Position numbers and translations under genes: made by a program. From a virus: a stretch of 28,286 bases of DNA. The first letter of the stretch is position 1. Each line of letters starts with the position of its first letter. Of the stretch, positions 27,647 through 28,286 are shown piece after piece. Under the pieces are notes generated by a model. The model was given only the letters and a program-made list of their open reading frames with translations. It had not been told where the DNA came from and searched no databases. Location: positions 1 through 28,286 of IMG/VR virus record IMGVR_UViG_3300007038_000009, one strand, 5' to 3'.

Positions 27647-28286
27647 CTACTCGTCGTGTATTCGAGGTGCTACGCAATACTCCCCGTGCGCTCCCGTTTC
27701 GGTTTTGAAGTGGACAGACATAGGCACGCCGTCCCCAAGCATCAGCGTCGTTGACTCGGCGTAGCCCGCTTTCAGTCCCTTGACGATTGCCTCCACGTAG
27801 CCCATACTGAAGACAGTCGGTTCTACGGTCCCCACACCGTCGCCAAGCTCCAGGTCAACAGCCCGCGCTTGGGTGTCCGTGTTGCTCTTGAACGAAACGG
27901 TGTCTTTGCCCACCGAGATTTCCATGTTCTTGTTTGAACCGAACGACTGTATGATGTCTATGAGCGCCTGTGGCGGAACGTCGATAGCCACACGGTCAAT
28001 GTCGAACTCGGGCCGCTCGCCCCGGATTGCATCGGGGTCAATCAGCTCCATTCGGCCGGTGACAGTCGCGCCCACGTCGGCATAGTCGCGCTCTACGGTC
28101 GTCTCTAGCGTGGCGTCGTCGGCGGTGAGCGTCACGGGGTCGTCCGTGCGTTTGCCATAGCGGGCGTCCGACAGTGCCCCACCGAACAGACTGCTGTTCA
28201 TGCCGATGATTGTCTCGTCGCCTTGCACCGACAGGCTATCCAGTGAGTCGGCCGGTTGCGTCACGTCGATAAACATGACCTTGGCC
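27647..28286 (-). CDS. pcn: PCNA sliding clamp (N terminus beyond the right edge)
   Basis: 209 aa from the first ATG (28276), but the frame stays open to the edge (AKV before MFIDV). This aligns with the cellular pattern PANVGMVDLxL near residue 45, so about 40 residues are missing here. RMELIDPDAIRGERPEFDID matches the LIDPDSIRxEP...DLD loop, FSMGYVEAIVKGLKAG the FSLDYL helix, and HGEYCVAPRIHDE the C terminus (APRI). It clamps the viral polymerase or host PolB/PolD to DNA. Confidence 0.9.
   Translation of the reverse strand, partial: AKVMFIDVTQPADSLDSLSVQGDETIIGMNSSLFGGALSDARYGKRTDDPVTLTADDATLETTVERDYADVGATVTGRMELIDPDAIRGERPEFDIDRVAIDVPPQALIDIIQSFGSNKNMEISVGKDTVSFKSNTDTQARAVDLELGDGVGTVEPTVFSMGYVEAIVKGLKAGYAESTTLMLGDGVPMSVHFKTETGAHGEYCVAPRIHDE

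Noticed and set aside
1-28286. CRISPR array, insertion sequence or integrase
   Set aside because: No regular repeat-spacer pattern, transposase or integrase motif found, so provirus status cannot be shown from this window.

Overview
The window looks like part of a tailed double-stranded DNA virus (Caudoviricetes, HK97-like head) of a halophilic archaeon, either free or as a provirus. The evidence is a GC-rich sequence, strongly acidic proteins, archaeal replication proteins (MCM helicase, PCNA clamp, Hjc-type resolvase), TATA-like boxes at archaeal spacing, and a complete head and neck module with part of the tail module. Every gene I can support is on the minus strand, so transcription runs from high to low coordinates. 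Both ends are cut: PCNA enters at the right edge and the tape measure protein leaves at the left edge.

Right part (about 20.1-28.3 kb), replication and early genes: PCNA, a membrane-anchored unknown, a winged-helix regulator, small membrane proteins, an Hjc-like resolvase, two zinc-ribbon proteins, a coiled-coil protein, MCM preceded by a repeat-rich spacer, two helix-turn-helix-type proteins, two cytosine-5 DNA methyltransferase-like proteins with a 31-aa zinc finger between them, and more mini-proteins.

Middle (about 11-20.1 kb), packaging and head start: a GIY-YIG-like protein, terminase small and large subunits, a run of tiny zinc-finger and unknown proteins linked by ATGA overlaps, a portal fused to a MuF-type head morphogenesis domain, an adenine methyltransferase gene interrupted by an in-frame TAG, three more small genes, an odd tRNA-like gene with its own promoter, and a prohead protease fused to an acidic scaffold.

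Left part (1-11 kb), head, neck and tail: small zinc and membrane proteins, a decoration protein, the major capsid protein, two likely virion surface proteins, connector and completion proteins, tail terminator and tube candidates, and a tail-chaperone gene with a putative programmed frameshift, followed by a small membrane protein and the tape measure protein. No sheath or baseplate gene is present, so the tail looks siphovirus-like.

The most notable signals are: (1) a G/GT-style frameshift at an A5 run (1688-1692); (2) six TATA-like hexamers each exactly 23 nt upstream of a start codon, which implies leaderless transcripts; (3) about 15 mini or partial zinc-binding proteins, many too short for routine calling; (4) a tRNA-like gene with a 40-nt insert and a structured spacer behind it; (5) a tape measure frame with no canonical start codon at its expected N terminus; (6) a methyltransferase broken by one amber codon. 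All functional names are from motif reading by eye, without database searches.
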